From Ophiobolus disseminans (lineage: Eukaryota; Ascomycota; Dothideomycetes; Pleosporales; Phaeosphaeriaceae), in the NCBI GenBank assembly GCA_010093685.1, contig MU006238.1, positions 438,129 through 502,128 of the forward strand: a stretch of DNA of 64,000 bases. The letters run 5' to 3'. Position numbers and translations under genes: made by a program. This document shows positions 35,283-45,759 of this stretch, one piece after another (the stretch's first letter is position 1; each line of letters opens with the position of its first letter). The notes under the pieces were generated by a model. That model did not search any database. It was not told the origin of the DNA and worked only from the letters and a program-made list of their open reading frames with translations.

Positions 35283-35375
35283 GCCGACTATTTTCGTTCG
35301 TTGTCTTTGCTCCCGGCTAAAGAGTGTAGCGAGCGGAAGCGCGAAGTCTTGGCTTGCCGGCTAAAAATAGTCGGC
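35283..35375. repeat. 93-bp element with perfect 12-bp inverted ends
   Basis: GCCGACTATTTT (35283-35294) is the exact complement of AAAATAGTCGGC (35364-35375). Inside, the block CGGCTAAA occurs twice. It lies 194 bases upstream of the arrestin ATG. It could be a tiny MITE or a regulatory palindrome; no target duplication is evident. Confidence 0.65.
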
Positions 35376-35568
35376 GCATCACGGCGACGATACCTTCAAA
35401 CCAGCGTGAAGAGGAACATAGTGTTGTTAACGGTATATTTGAAGATTGTAGTACGCACAGTTGATGGTATCAAAACAAGGTTTCTGATCCCCACCACCAT
35501 TATACTCCGCCCCGGTAAACCTACGGTCGTCACATATCGATCACGTGCCCTTGACTTTACCTGCAGCG

Positions 35569-36191
35569 ATGGAGGTTCAAATCCATATCCAAGATGAAGC
35601 ACAAATGTACTCAAGCGGCGACGTTGTCATAGGGAAAGTCCACATCTACTGTGAGCAGTCAACAACAATATCAAAACTTACAACAACTCTCATTGGCGAA
35701 AGCTCGTCATCGTTGACCGGTGCCCCGGGGCTGTTGTTCTCACGCCGAGAAGAGGAGACACACGCCTTTCTGCGAGAAGAATACCAAATGGTTCCATCGT
35801 TACGTACATCAAGACTGCGCGAACCACGGCCGATCCGACTCGATGTTGGCTGTCACAGCTTCGACTTCCGGCTGCGAGTACCGTGGGCCCAAAACTGCTC
35901 GTCGTGTCCACCCAATACTCCAAACGAAGACGAGTATGGCTATGAGTTCACGGGAGAAAAGCCAACGCCGACGTCGATGCGAAAGCTTCCCCCTTCCATA
36001 AGCGATCTGCAGAAGGGAAATAAGGTCGCGTATCGTGTCGACGTTGCTGTTACGATGATGCGCAACATGTTCAAGAGTCGAACAGTAAAGGTATGTTAAC
36101 CACGTCAGTTATGAATCAGATGTCTAATGCCGAATAGAGCTGTCCGATCACAATCTGGCCGATTGATGCATATTCGGCTCAACACAACCAC

Positions 36192-36224
<33 letters not shown>

Positions 36225-37022
36225 GTCGCAGCGGTCACTACGGCACGGGCGACTATATTGGGCCCAAGCTCTCTGCCACTCCCATCGCACCACCAGGCGG
36301 AAGATGTTCTCGGACTGACTCCAGCTGAAATACTGATCAGCGCGACATTTCAGCCGCACTTTCAACTTGTCAAGACTCCAAACACAGACGCACGATCCCC
36401 ATACAACCGAGAAGTCAAGATGGACCTTTCGGTCACAAAGCTCAACGAGCATCCACAAGAGTTGTATCTGCAGTCATTTCAAATGCTGCTCGTTGGCTAC
36501 ACCGACGTTCGCGCTGGTGCAGTTACTCACGGGCACATGTCTTTCTGGACCTTGCAGTCACTCAGCAATATTGGTCTTCAAGTCTTCACGGCGTCCGATG
36601 CATCTGGAGCGAAGCGCACGATTGACTCGAGACTTTGGGATGGCGTCACACTCGATGGTAGTGTGGTGCCACACTTTGCGACCTGCAACCTGGAGCGAAG
36701 ATACGAGCTCGAAGTTCTGATGGGCTGGCAGTGTAAAAGTGGTGAGCACGCGGGAAGGGTGTTTTTTGTGCAGGCGAGAAAGCCTGTCCGCATCTCTTCT
36801 GGCATGCAACGCACTAGACAGAGTGAGAAGCCTAGCGCGACTAGGGCCGAGGATGATCTGACGGTAATGGCTGATTACAAGAAGGCGTACTCTCCTAGGG
36901 ATGAAGAGTCACGCAGGATGTGCGCGAGGCTCTCCGAACCTCCTTCGTATAATGAAGCTATTCGGACAGTCGTTGAAAACGGGCTGAAAGGATTTGAGAC
37001 GAGGAATGCCGGTGGATGGTGA
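35569..37022 (+). CDS. Alpha-arrestin (ART/arrestin-related trafficking adaptor)
   Basis: Exons 35569-36090 and 36138-37022 (47-nt intron, GTATGT..TAG) give 468 residues. The N-terminal half is an arrestin N-like beta-sandwich (VQIHIQDEAQMYSSGDVVIG, then KVHIYC). The C-terminal half is an arrestin C-like region (EILISATFQPHFQLVKT, REVKMDLSVTKLNEHP). A PPSY motif (about 442-445) near the end is the PPxY-type site used to recruit Rsp5-like ubiquitin ligases. Family knowledge: such adaptors direct nutrient transporters to ubiquitination and endocytosis. Right after the intron a run of ten TCA codons (36195-36224) encodes poly-Ser between the two lobes. The gene follows the Zn2Cys6 gene on the same strand, 494 bases away. 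Confidence 0.88.
36195..36224. repeat. In-frame TCA trinucleotide repeat (10 units)
   Basis: Ten uninterrupted TCA units code for ten serines in the arrestin gene. Length change would add or remove residues without shifting frame. Confidence 0.95.
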
Positions 37023-37739
37023 CGTCTACCAAGACCTGAAGCATTAGGTGATTAGACGTGAATGTCCTTCGATCCCAGCTGGGACTCCAGCAGGTACCGA
37101 TTTTGAGAAAGGCACGGAACTCGGTGGGGTGTGTGAAGTTGTGCGAAAGCCATAGGAGATGTGCGAGATTCAGGCACCTCTCGGTCGAGAAGATGAAAAG
37201 TCGTTGACAGTGGTAACACCGGTCTCATTTGGGAAGACCTTTTGTTAACACAAAGGACTGGAATCCGGCCCCATCCGCTCTAGGAGTGGGGATACGTTTA
37301 AGTGTAGAAGCATGTAAACCTGCAACATCGATCGAGGTAAGATTGATGTGTTGCTCTGTACAGAAGGTCTTGAAGATATCAGAGTGCATTTGTCCAAGCA
37401 GGGTGTGTATGCGCAGTGGTACAGATGGCCTGTTTGGGACCGGGAAGAGCAAGTTGAAGAAGCTAATCCGGACATCGATAGGAGCGCGTATGCCATCATG
37501 CTAATTTCTTATTAATGTAAGGTGGTAAGAAGGAGAGATAGCACCTATATGGATAACATGTATCTGTGGCGGGGAGTTGGTGGTTTGTTGAAGGCAATGT
37601 GGTAAAGCGCATTGAATTTCGTCAAGTCTTGTTACCGGCCAGATGTGCCTTGGGTAAGAGCACCTCCTTTGCCACGTGATGGTCCTAGTGCTCCTCCCTC
37701 ATCTTGGTCCGCACTTTCTACACTCATCCGTATCATAGA
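37023..37739. other. Intergenic region after the arrestin gene
   Basis: This stretch holds the 3' UTR of the arrestin gene and then sequence with no supported gene. Short frames at 37225-37504 on both strands have no family features. Confidence 0.45.
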
Positions 37740-38213
37740 TAAGTCATGTAAACATAGCCTTCTAGCCCTATATAAGGGACACCTAGACACACACAGAATA
37801 GACACACAGATAAATACATTGGTTACTTCATTACCACTACATCACCACACCGCTCACAAGGTGGTGAGACCTTCACGACTAATCATGCAATCAATCCACC
37901 CTACATTAACCGCTGGATCATAGATCCTGGATCGAATATCCATGTTATTGACAACACCAATTCATGGCAGTGGACCCACACCAGATACGGTACAGTTAAT
38001 GAGACACTGTATGCCAGTGCTTAATCAGTACAGATTAGCGAATGGGGCACTGTCCTCGTACCTATTAAAACACTAACCGGCATCCGCGATATTAAACTTA
38101 CCGACGTTGCCCTAATAGAAGGCTTCTTCGCCAATATCCTTAGTCTCTCACGTTGCAAGGATATGAAGATCTACTTCGATTTTGAAAGAAATCTCCTCTA
38201 CTAAGCAACACAT
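37740..38213 (+). mobile_element. Ty1/copia retrotransposon relic (LTR-like leader plus protease region)
   Basis: From about 37884 one frame reads HAINPPYINRWIIDPGSNIH. WIIDPGSN is the copia-type aspartic protease active site, where D-[ST]-G is usual and here DPG. It continues through GTVLVPIKTLTGIRDIKLTD and ANILSLSRCKDMKIYFD, with a TAA at about 38022-38024, and ends at TAA 38201-38203. Upstream, a TATA-like CTATATAAGG (about 37768-37777) and a stretch resembling an LTR/leader are present, but no gag or zinc knuckle lies between. Integrase and reverse transcriptase are missing. It is a deleted fossil copy with no activity. Confidence 0.65.
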
Positions 38214-38486
38214 GCACGAGTCAGGAAAGATGACTAAGAGCCTTCCAGCTTTACGAGTTAGTTTTTATTACAGAAAGACCCCTGCGCTATACTAGTTCAT
38301 AAGGGGTAACCGCTGATGCAGAGGACCGTGGGGTGAGAGCAAGCGAAGTGCAAGATCCGGAAACCGATAACGGTCTGCACTGTATAGGATGATACAAGGT
38401 ATACAAGATTGAAACGATATATAAACATACACATACACATACAACACCCTCACCCAAAAGGTCCAGCCTATTCTCAACCCCAAATC
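38214..38486. other. 3' flank of the thioesterase gene
   Basis: About 270 bases that should contain the PPT1 3' UTR. An ACACAT-type short repeat lies at about 38428-38445. Confidence 0.4.
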
Positions 38487-39470
38487 TTACAACTCCATAC
38501 CCTCTTCCTCTATCCCATCCACACCACCCCAACTCCCACTCTTCTCACTAAAATACTTACTGAACACATCTGTCAACACCTCATCACTCAACGCCATATG
38601 CCCGCCCTCCGTCGTCTCAAAATGCAACCCACCCTTCTCATCCAACTTCTTCAACCCAATCCAATCTTCCTTATATATCTCCCTCTCCCTGAGCGGCGTA
38701 ACCTCTCCATCCGTACCATTCGTATACGCGAACCACCCGCTCTCCTTTGGAATAACAGTCGTATCGTCCTCGAACAAATACAGCACCAAGTTATCCAGAC
38801 TGGCTAGATGCTTCGCGTACGTAACGTTCTTAAGCATGCGCTCATTATTGATATCAGCCAAGAAATTGCTGTTCTCGAGGTACTCGTCCGTCGGCGCGCC
38901 AGTGGAGTCATTCGTAGCTTTGAAGTACTGGGCTGGAACGAGGTGGCCCTGTACCCACGCGCTCCACGTATTCGCCTTCAGGAGTCCGACGTACGCTTTA
39001 CACACCCAGTCATCGTCTTTGCAGATCTGGTACTTCGCGATGCCGTTGTGCTGGCTGCCGAACGTGACGAGGTTGCGCACCTTGACTCTATCGCCGCACC
39101 GCTGTACGAGGCCGCGCAGGAATTGGCCGCCTTGAGAGAAGCCGAGGGCGTTGAAGGCGGGGGCTTTGGAGAGGATGTCGTGTGTGTTGATGGTCTGGCA
39201 GACTTGCTCGATTTGCTCGGTTACGTTGCCGAGGAAAGTGGCGCGCGAGTCGCCGTTGGGGTCGTCGTCGAGGCTGATGTAGTGGACGTATGTGCCTGGG
39301 TTGGTCTTGATTGCGAGGTCGCCGACGGTGTGCAGGCCGTCTGCGGCATAGTTGTCGCCTAGACCGTGCCAGATGAGGAGTGGGAGCGGTTTCGAGGATG
39401 TGTGGGAAAGAGGAGATGCGAGGGTTTGAGTGAGCAGGACGAACGTTGAGAGGGGCAGCAGACGGAACAT
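38487..39470 (-). CDS. PPT1: Palmitoyl-protein thioesterase (lysosomal/vacuolar lumenal)
   Basis: Single exon, 327 residues, ATG at 39470. An N-terminal hydrophobic signal peptide (LLPLSTFVLLTQTLASPLS) is followed by LPLLIWHGLGDNYAADGL. The nucleophile motif GFSQGGQFLRGLVQRCG has Ser at about 112, then NLVTFGSQHNGIAKYQIC. The catalytic His lies in EGGHMALSDE (His about 291). Family knowledge: this alpha/beta hydrolase removes palmitate from S-acylated proteins during degradation in the lysosome or vacuole. Length and motifs match animal and fungal PPT1. A MITE-like element (39630-39842) lies only 160 bases upstream of the start codon and may affect the promoter. Confidence 0.93.
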   Translation of the reverse strand: MFRLLPLSTFVLLTQTLASPLSHTSSKPLPLLIWHGLGDNYAADGLHTVGDLAIKTNPGTYVHYISLDDDPNGDSRATFLGNVTEQIEQVCQTINTHDILSKAPAFNALGFSQGGQFLRGLVQRCGDRVKVRNLVTFGSQHNGIAKYQICKDDDWVCKAYVGLLKANTWSAWVQGHLVPAQYFKATNDSTGAPTDEYLENSNFLADINNERMLKNVTYAKHLASLDNLVLYLFEDDTTVIPKESGWFAYTNGTDGEVTPLREREIYKEDWIGLKKLDEKGGLHFETTEGGHMALSDEVLTDVFSKYFSEKSGSWGGVDGIEEEGMEL

Positions 39471-39629
39471 GGTAGCGGTTGTGGGTGTGGTGTTTGTGGC
39501 AGCAAGGTTGGGGAGGCGCGGGTTGAATGCGACACAGGTACATGGCGTCAGGCTGCGCTGAGAGCAAGTTTAGCCGGGTTGCGGTCGGTTGGAGATTCCT
39601 ATCACCAATCTGTGTGTGGAACGGAAATG

Positions 39630-39842
39630 TTCCTGTTTAGGCAATTTTGCAGTCCGTCGTTGATTGCAGGCCAAGCATCTTTTGCGGGCCTCACAATCGA
39701 GCACACGTTAGGGACAGAGGCTTGGCAAAGAAATCAACGGCATACAGCAAACCTGCCTGATAGGGAAGTCTAGTGAGAGGAGGTCCACAAAAGATGCTTG
39801 GCCTGCAATTAACGACGGACTGCAAAGTTGCCTGAATAGGAA
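39630..39842. mobile_element. MITE-like element with 62-bp terminal inverted repeats
   Basis: The left arm 39630-39691 and right arm 39781-39842 pair as inverted repeats, 56 of 62 bases. Both contain TTTGCAGTCCGTCGTT and ATTGCAGGCCAAGCATCTTT. All six mismatches are transitions. The 89-base centre has no coding capacity and carries a partial third copy of the end (CCTGCCTGATAGGGAA, about 39752-39767). No certain target duplication was seen. Confidence 0.85.
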
Positions 39843-40144
39843 GGATCATGGGAAGGGTAGAGTTTCAAAGCACTCGACAGACCACGTTATGAAAGAGGAA
39901 CTACACGACCATCCTGAACTCTTGTCTTGTCTTGTCTTGTCATCAACCTCTCATTGCGGCATCTCTAGCCAAATAATCAATCCATCACAAGTTTCAACAG
40001 GCCTTCGGTATCAAGAGAAGCAAAGACTAACGCCGATTGAGCACCTTTCAATATTGGAAATAACACTTGGTATCTGATCATGCATATACAAGTCTTTCGA
40101 GCGCCCGAACGCCATTACGCCTCGAATGCATCTAACTGCGAAAC
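39843..40144. other. Intergenic region with a CTTGT repeat
   Basis: 302 bases between the MITE-like element and the stop of the L1-domain gene. It contains a CTTGT pentanucleotide run (about 39921-39941). No gene is visible. Confidence 0.5.
39921..39941. repeat. Pentanucleotide microsatellite (CTTGT)4
   Basis: Four tandem copies of CTTGT. Confidence 0.75.
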
Positions 40145-41372
40145 TTAATTCGCAATCAACGGTGTCTGTACACTCTCCATGGCCGCATCCTTCAAAGACT
40201 TCTTCTTCTCCTTGCTGATGCTCTTCTTCGCCGCCTTCCTTTCTTTGTGTGCATCTCTCTTTGCCTTCTTCGCAGCATATTCATCATCATCCAGCAGCTC
40301 CTCTTCCCACTCTTCCCATTTCCTCTTGCGGTCTGCAGACTTGCCACTGCCGATTGCCTTAGCCTCATGTGGCCGATCGAGGACATTGGCATTTTCTGCC
40401 CATAGTTCGTCGGCGAGCCAGATGGGCAACGCCTTCGTAGCAGGGCCCTTGAGATGTAGGGTGCGGATGTTGCGCCAGCCTTGCTCGATGTGTTTGGGTA
40501 TTATGGCGGCGACAACGGCGGATGTGTTTTCGACGAGTTGTTGAGCAGTCATAGAGAGGGTTCCGATTCTGATTGAGGTGTTCGCTGAGGCGCTCATGCT
40601 GAGGTAGGTGGAATTTAACGCGGCCTCAATTTCCTTCGCAACACCTTGTGGGGTACCAACAATGTTCTGTGACTCCTTGCTATCTTTCTTTACGTTCTTG
40701 TCAACGAAAGCACCAGCAGTCAGTCGGATAGGAATCGGGCGCTTTGCTTTGCTTTGGTAGAAAGTCTTTCCAAGGAATTCAGCTACGATCTTGATGACCC
40801 TGTCGTCAACCATGAAGATGTCAAACTCTGCCAGCAGTGCGCGCTTCTGCTCGAATGACTTGTATCGCTTCTTCAGCTTGTCAACACCGAGCACACGGAC
40901 AACCTTCTCGCGGAGAGTGGCAGGGAAGGCATCTGAGGCGACCAAGTCCTTGTACGCGCGCTGCGGGTCTTTGGTGAAGACGCATATCCGGACATCGTTG
41001 GGGATGATCGGGTGCGGGAGAGGGCTGTTGTATATCAGCAATCGTCCTTTGCGCATCGCTTATGGTAAAGTGTACTGACATCTTGGTTGGCTTTAGGCTC
41101 TTGCTGTTGTTGAGCTGCTTCTTTGTCGACAGGCTGAGAAAGATTGGCTGGTCGTTGTCTTCCGCCTCGTCCTCATCATCTGCCAGGTTCTTCACTGCTG
41201 CCTTTTCGTCCTTCTCCTCGACATGCTTCTTCATATGCGACACCAGGGCTTTTGCTGCCCTTTCGACCTGGGTGGGATTGAGCTGGTACGGTGTACCATT
41301 TGCGACTTTGGTGGTGAGTGACGCTTCGATCGCCTTCTCCTGGTTCTTGCTCGCTGATCTCGATTTTGCCAT
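40145..41372 (-). CDS. Ribosomal L1-domain nucleolar protein (Utp30/Cic1/RSL1D1 family)
   Basis: Exons 41372-41080 and 41024-40145 join across a 55-nt intron (GTCAGT..CAG) to give 390 residues. The splice restores the family sequence KPTK-I-PLPHPI, which neither frame alone contains. The N-terminal part has a Lys/Ala-rich helix (ERAAKALVSHMKKHVEEKDE). The ribosomal L1-like domain follows (FTKDPQRAYKDLV, FDIFMVDDRVIKIVAEFLGK, QLVENTSAVVAAIIPKHIEQ, IRTLHLKGPATKALPIW), then a Lys-rich tail (KKAKRDAHKERKAAKK). Family knowledge: these proteins act in the nucleolus on pre-rRNA processing, in the small-subunit processome (Utp30) or in 60S assembly (Cic1). The paralogue cannot be fixed from sequence alone. 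Confidence 0.88.
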
Positions 41373-42970
41373 TTTTGCTGTGGTGGGCTTGTTGCGAGTC
41401 TGCTGTTCGTCGCAAATCTCGGCGAGAACTTCAGTCCTAAACTTTTTGCCGGCATTATGTTTTGCCGGACCCCCGAACCACGGGTGCGGGGCTGGAAGTG
41501 TCCTGATTGGGAAGGAATTAGATTTCGAGTCGGCCTATCAGCGCGTCGCAAACCACGCGCAGATGCAAGGCCTGCATATGCAGCAAACCGAACAATTGCT
41601 GTTTTCCCATGCATGCAACCATCCAGACGTCATGCAGCCCCTCGAGTCACTCTCAGTCCTAGACGTCGCTGCCCGAGATCAGATGCTGTAACCGGATCAG
41701 AAGCAACGCTGGCGAGTCGCCACCCCCAATCGATATGCCTTTACATGTGAGGGGTTGTGGGAATTTGGTGCTGATGGCCTACACCCCTGATGCTATCTGG
41801 TTTAGTTGTCACGCTCTTCGGGCTCTATGGGCTCGTTGATCGGCAGCCTCGTCCGATCTTGCTTTAGCCGAAGTCACCGTGTACTCCTTACCAGATTTCT
41901 CGACGCGTCTTTACCGCTTTCTCGCGTCACCTCGGCACTCCACTTTAAGGCAGATCATATTGCTGTAACAGTGGGCTGCTGCAGGAAAGTTTTCTTTTCA
42001 CCTGCGTGACATCTTGCCTTCATTTAGTCCCACTTGTCCTAAAGCTTCCGTGACTAGCTTCGGGCAGAGAATTAGGTTTCTATAGAGTAGCTGCAGTGGC
42101 AATGCGCGTCCAAGCTACCCAGATGCGAGGAGACTGCAGCTGTAGTATTGGTGCACCATTTTGAGGGTGTCCATATGGAAGATCTTTCGAAAGTTGAACG
42201 CGTTGCATTTCGCCGGACGCGTCGTGGATGATAGCATCACCAATTTGCATTGTAGCAGTAAGGCTACGTCGTAGTGGTCATGTATCTACCCGTGGGGCAA
42301 GCGAATGATTGCAGCATATCCCGAAAGCATGTCGTCGTTGTAACCCACATCCGGCGGGCAATGTGGAAGAGGCCAGCCCAGCGCGTACAAAGTGCCAATG
42401 AGTGTGGGTAATGTGCGATGAGCTGCAGCGTAGAGGGGCTGGGACGGGTGAGAAAACCAAGGTACAGATGAGCCGAGCCAGGAATGGACGTAATAGGTTT
42501 GATAGTTGTGCTCGTGCACAGAGGCTTGTGAACGAAGAAGGTCGCCGCTGAAGATGCGAACATCAAGACATTCCTGGAGGGTGTCGGCTTCAGAAAATAG
42601 ATAGAAACAGTTATAGACACAATTTAGAGTGCAACGTGATTCAAATTGAAGTTCAGGCACATGTCATCGGCCAGGATGACAGGGAGAAAGGCTCGGTGAA
42701 TGGTCAGAGCTCCGCGCAGCGCGCTACCCACACTCGCGTACGCGACACCACTTCCACTTCCTGACCGTGTCGGAGACCACATCAGTTTCGCAATTGACCT
42801 CATGGCCTCTTCCTTTTGACCACCTCTTGCCTTCTCCTCCAGCATACTAACTACACGTTCCTTCCACCCACGAGACTGCAGCCGGCAGCCCGTCTGGACG
42901 ACACGCCCGCGCCTCGCTCGTATCGACGTCGACACGCTCCGTCTCGCGTTCTAAGGCCTCACACGACACC
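41373..42970. other. 1.6-kb divergent intergenic region
   Basis: It separates the L1-domain gene (minus) from the FHA gene (plus) and should hold both promoters and 5' UTRs. Only short frames without family features are present on both strands. A CT-rich stretch lies before 42971. Confidence 0.5.
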
Positions 42971-44648
42971 ATGTACGACTCACCAAACCATGCAGCGCAT
43001 CAATTACCCGTGGAGTCGACAGAGGGCCCCATAGAGGCTGCACCAAGGCCGTGTCTTCTCCCCGCTTTTGGCGACGACACCACTTTTAGCTCCTCGCCCT
43101 TCCCGCGTCCGGCGTCAAAACGCAAGTTTGACGATGATTCACCCAGCTTCCCCAAGCAGGTGCTAAAGTACTTCCCGACACCAGTGCCGTCAGTGCCTAC
43201 ATCGTCCACCGGCATCGTGTCGTCCTCTCCTCATCACGACCGCCCGGTCATGCAGCGGACCGTGTCTGCACTGTCGGAGAGAACCCCGCTGGGCGCAGTC
43301 CCGACTGTAGACCTGCCATCTGATGGCGAGGTGGTGCGAATGGGAAGGTCATCGAATACCTCGGACTATCAGCTCTCGACAAATCGCCTCATTTCACGCG
43401 TTCACGTCCAAGCCGCGTATCACGCGCCAACCGCGACGTATCCCAACGGCAAAATCGAGGTCGAGTGTCTGGGATGGAATGGAGCAAAAATACACTGCAG
43501 AGGTTGCGTGTTCGACTTGGCCAAGGGCGACATATACACGTCGGAGAACCCGTCGACTGAGATCATGTTGGATGTTCAGGACACCCGCGTCATGATTGCT
43601 TGGCCCGCCATTCCCGCACCCAAATTGTCGTGGGACTCAGAAGAGGAGGACATGCCCACGCCCACCCGTCGTCGCGTCAAGGAAGACTTCGACTCCAGCC
43701 CGCCTGTCGTGCCCCGTTCGCCTGTCTCACAGAGTCCTATTCGTCAACCCATCTTCGGTGGTCTAGGTCTCGGACCTGTCCGTATATTCGAGGATGCCAA
43801 CGCTAGCGAAGAGGAAGTTAAGGCTGACAGCCCAGAGCCTGCTGAGAAGACGTTCATCCGTCCTGCCGCCCCATACCTGGATCTTAGTCAAGAGTCCGCC
43901 GCCCACAGTACCAAGTCGAGCATGCTGTCGTCCTTTGGCGAGGACGATTTCTCAGACGGTGATGAGGAGAACGATCCTGTTGTTCATTCGTTCGGACCTT
44001 TCGGCCAAAACATCCTCAATGGTCTCGCGTCGTTCTCAACTGCTACACCAACTCAGTCCAACACCCCTCGCCTCCGTGCCCCATTGCTTTCGCCGTCGCC
44101 AAGACGTCCTTCCATCGAGGTTCTTCGCTTCAAGGACTCGCCCATCAAGAACCATGTCATCAACCAGCTAGCATTCTCGCGCATCCACTCACAGCCTCTG
44201 TCGGCCATCCATAGCAACCTGCCTGCGGAGCTTCGGGCATGTGCAATGAAGAGCATGGAGACCAAGGATGTTAGCGACGCCTCGACAACTGTCCCGCAAC
44301 TGTCCAGACAAGACCTCAAGAAGATCCTCGATGACACGCCTTGCATTGGCGAGATTCCACGTGCTGGCAAGGACGCCGCTGGTCAGCCTCTCGAGAACGA
44401 GTTCTACTATGTTCCGGAGATGGACACGAACCAGATGAGGCGCGAGACCATCACCGCCGGTACGCGCAGCACAGGCCTCCGCTCTGTTCGAAAGACACAC
44501 AAGGTACGTTAGTCTTCTTATCCTCTTCGCAACCCGGCTACTGCCTGCAATGCGGTGTCTACCATTACCCCAGTCTATGGCTTTCTTGCATGAACCTGTC
44601 ACTAACCCTTGTTATTAGCAATACTATTGGAAGAAGCCGCGCGTCTGA
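42971..44648 (+). CDS. FHA-domain protein, Tos4-like
   Basis: Exons 42971-44503 and 44619-44648 (115-nt intron) give 520 residues. The tiny last exon adds QYYWKKPRV. The FHA domain begins at VVRMGRSSNTSDYQLSTNRL and has the core residues Gly-Arg (125-126) and SRVH (142-145), the phosphothreonine-binding loop positions. It ends near the LDVQDTRVMIAWP strand. Before and after, the protein is Ser/Pro-rich with many SP/TP sites. Conserved short blocks include KRKFDDDSPSFPKQVLKYFP and, near the C-terminus, ELRACAMKSMETKDVS. Family knowledge: Tos4 is an SBF/MBF-induced chromatin factor that binds Rpd3L and Set3 complexes through its FHA domain and supports the DNA-replication checkpoint. The orthology is probable but not certain. 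Confidence 0.8.
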
Positions 44649-45759
44649 GCGACATCCTGCCAGCCCGCCTGGGGCTACTACCTCTCCACCGAAATACATA
44701 CCCGAGCGACGCCGGTAAATCACGGACGCTCCCACAAAGCCATCTCGATTTCTTATATCTGTTCCCATGTTTTCCCACTGCATAGCGAGGCGTTCCGATA
44801 CCAGTCCCGCGAGGCCGCTTTCCATGCGTCTTCGCCCATCTCGTAGCTCCTCTTTCTCATGTACCACCATCTCTTCAGTTGCATAGCTGATCGGATGCAA
44901 GGTGCATTTTCCTTTCCGTCTTCTCCTCTACAGCCCATCGGGAACGCATGGCCACCTATCGCGAATTGAAGTCGCTGGTAAGTCACAAGTATCTGGAGTT
45001 GGCTGCCGCAAACTAACTCAATCTAGGAATCTCCTTCGATACTTCGCGATCGTACGACGTCGCTTTTCGCACTGCGTAGCGGTTTTCTGTATACAGCGTC
45101 GACCGGCGCAGGAAGTGGATATCGTGTGTGGGCGACGTGTGGTGGAAAAGTGCTTTTGGTTATGTACACATGCATCATCTCTCGACGCATGGAAGGTTGC
45201 ATAGCGTAGCATAGCAGTTGAATGGGAGACGAATTTTGAATTTCATCTGATGTGCGTTATCGTGTTTTCAAAGCTGTAACGTTAGAGTGAAGATATCCAG
45301 AATTTATGATCTGCACGTTTGCAACTTGGTACCGAGACTTTCACCTATGGCCTCTTTCCGAAAATGCTGAATGTGTGGATTGTTTGCGTTGTTGTGCAGA
45401 GGACGAGGGCATGACGTAGCGCTGATACGACACTAGCGCGTTCTCACGTGATCGGCATGCCAATCAAGCCAAAGACATATTTCCGAACGAAGACAAGGTG
45501 CGGAAGCTGGTGATGTTTTCATTGAAGACGCACACTCATCGAGTTGTCTGGTACTACTCTTTGCATAAAAGGAAAAGCTGTGATCGATTCACTCTACATG
45601 CCCGGTCGATATGATGATGAGACCTTGAATCCGAACCATCAGCACCTTGATGCTGTGTGCCAAAGTGACCATGCCCTCATGTCCGTCGCATGCATTCGTC
45701 ACATTCGTATCCACCGCCGGTCCCCGAAACTCGCCAGACGCCGATAGGGAGCGATACAT
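44649..45759. other. Convergent intergenic region
   Basis: 1.1 kb between the stops of the FHA gene and the ubiquitin-L40 gene. Both 3' UTRs should lie here. No coding feature is supported. Confidence 0.5.

Noticed and set aside
35569..35590. A GGTTCAAATCC sequence resembling a tRNA T-arm/B box
   Set aside because: It is part of the arrestin start codon region and no acceptor stem, A box or anticodon arm can be drawn around it.
38808..39362. Long plus-strand open frame opposite PPT1
   Set aside because: A shadow of the thioesterase, whose catalytic motifs are on the minus strand.
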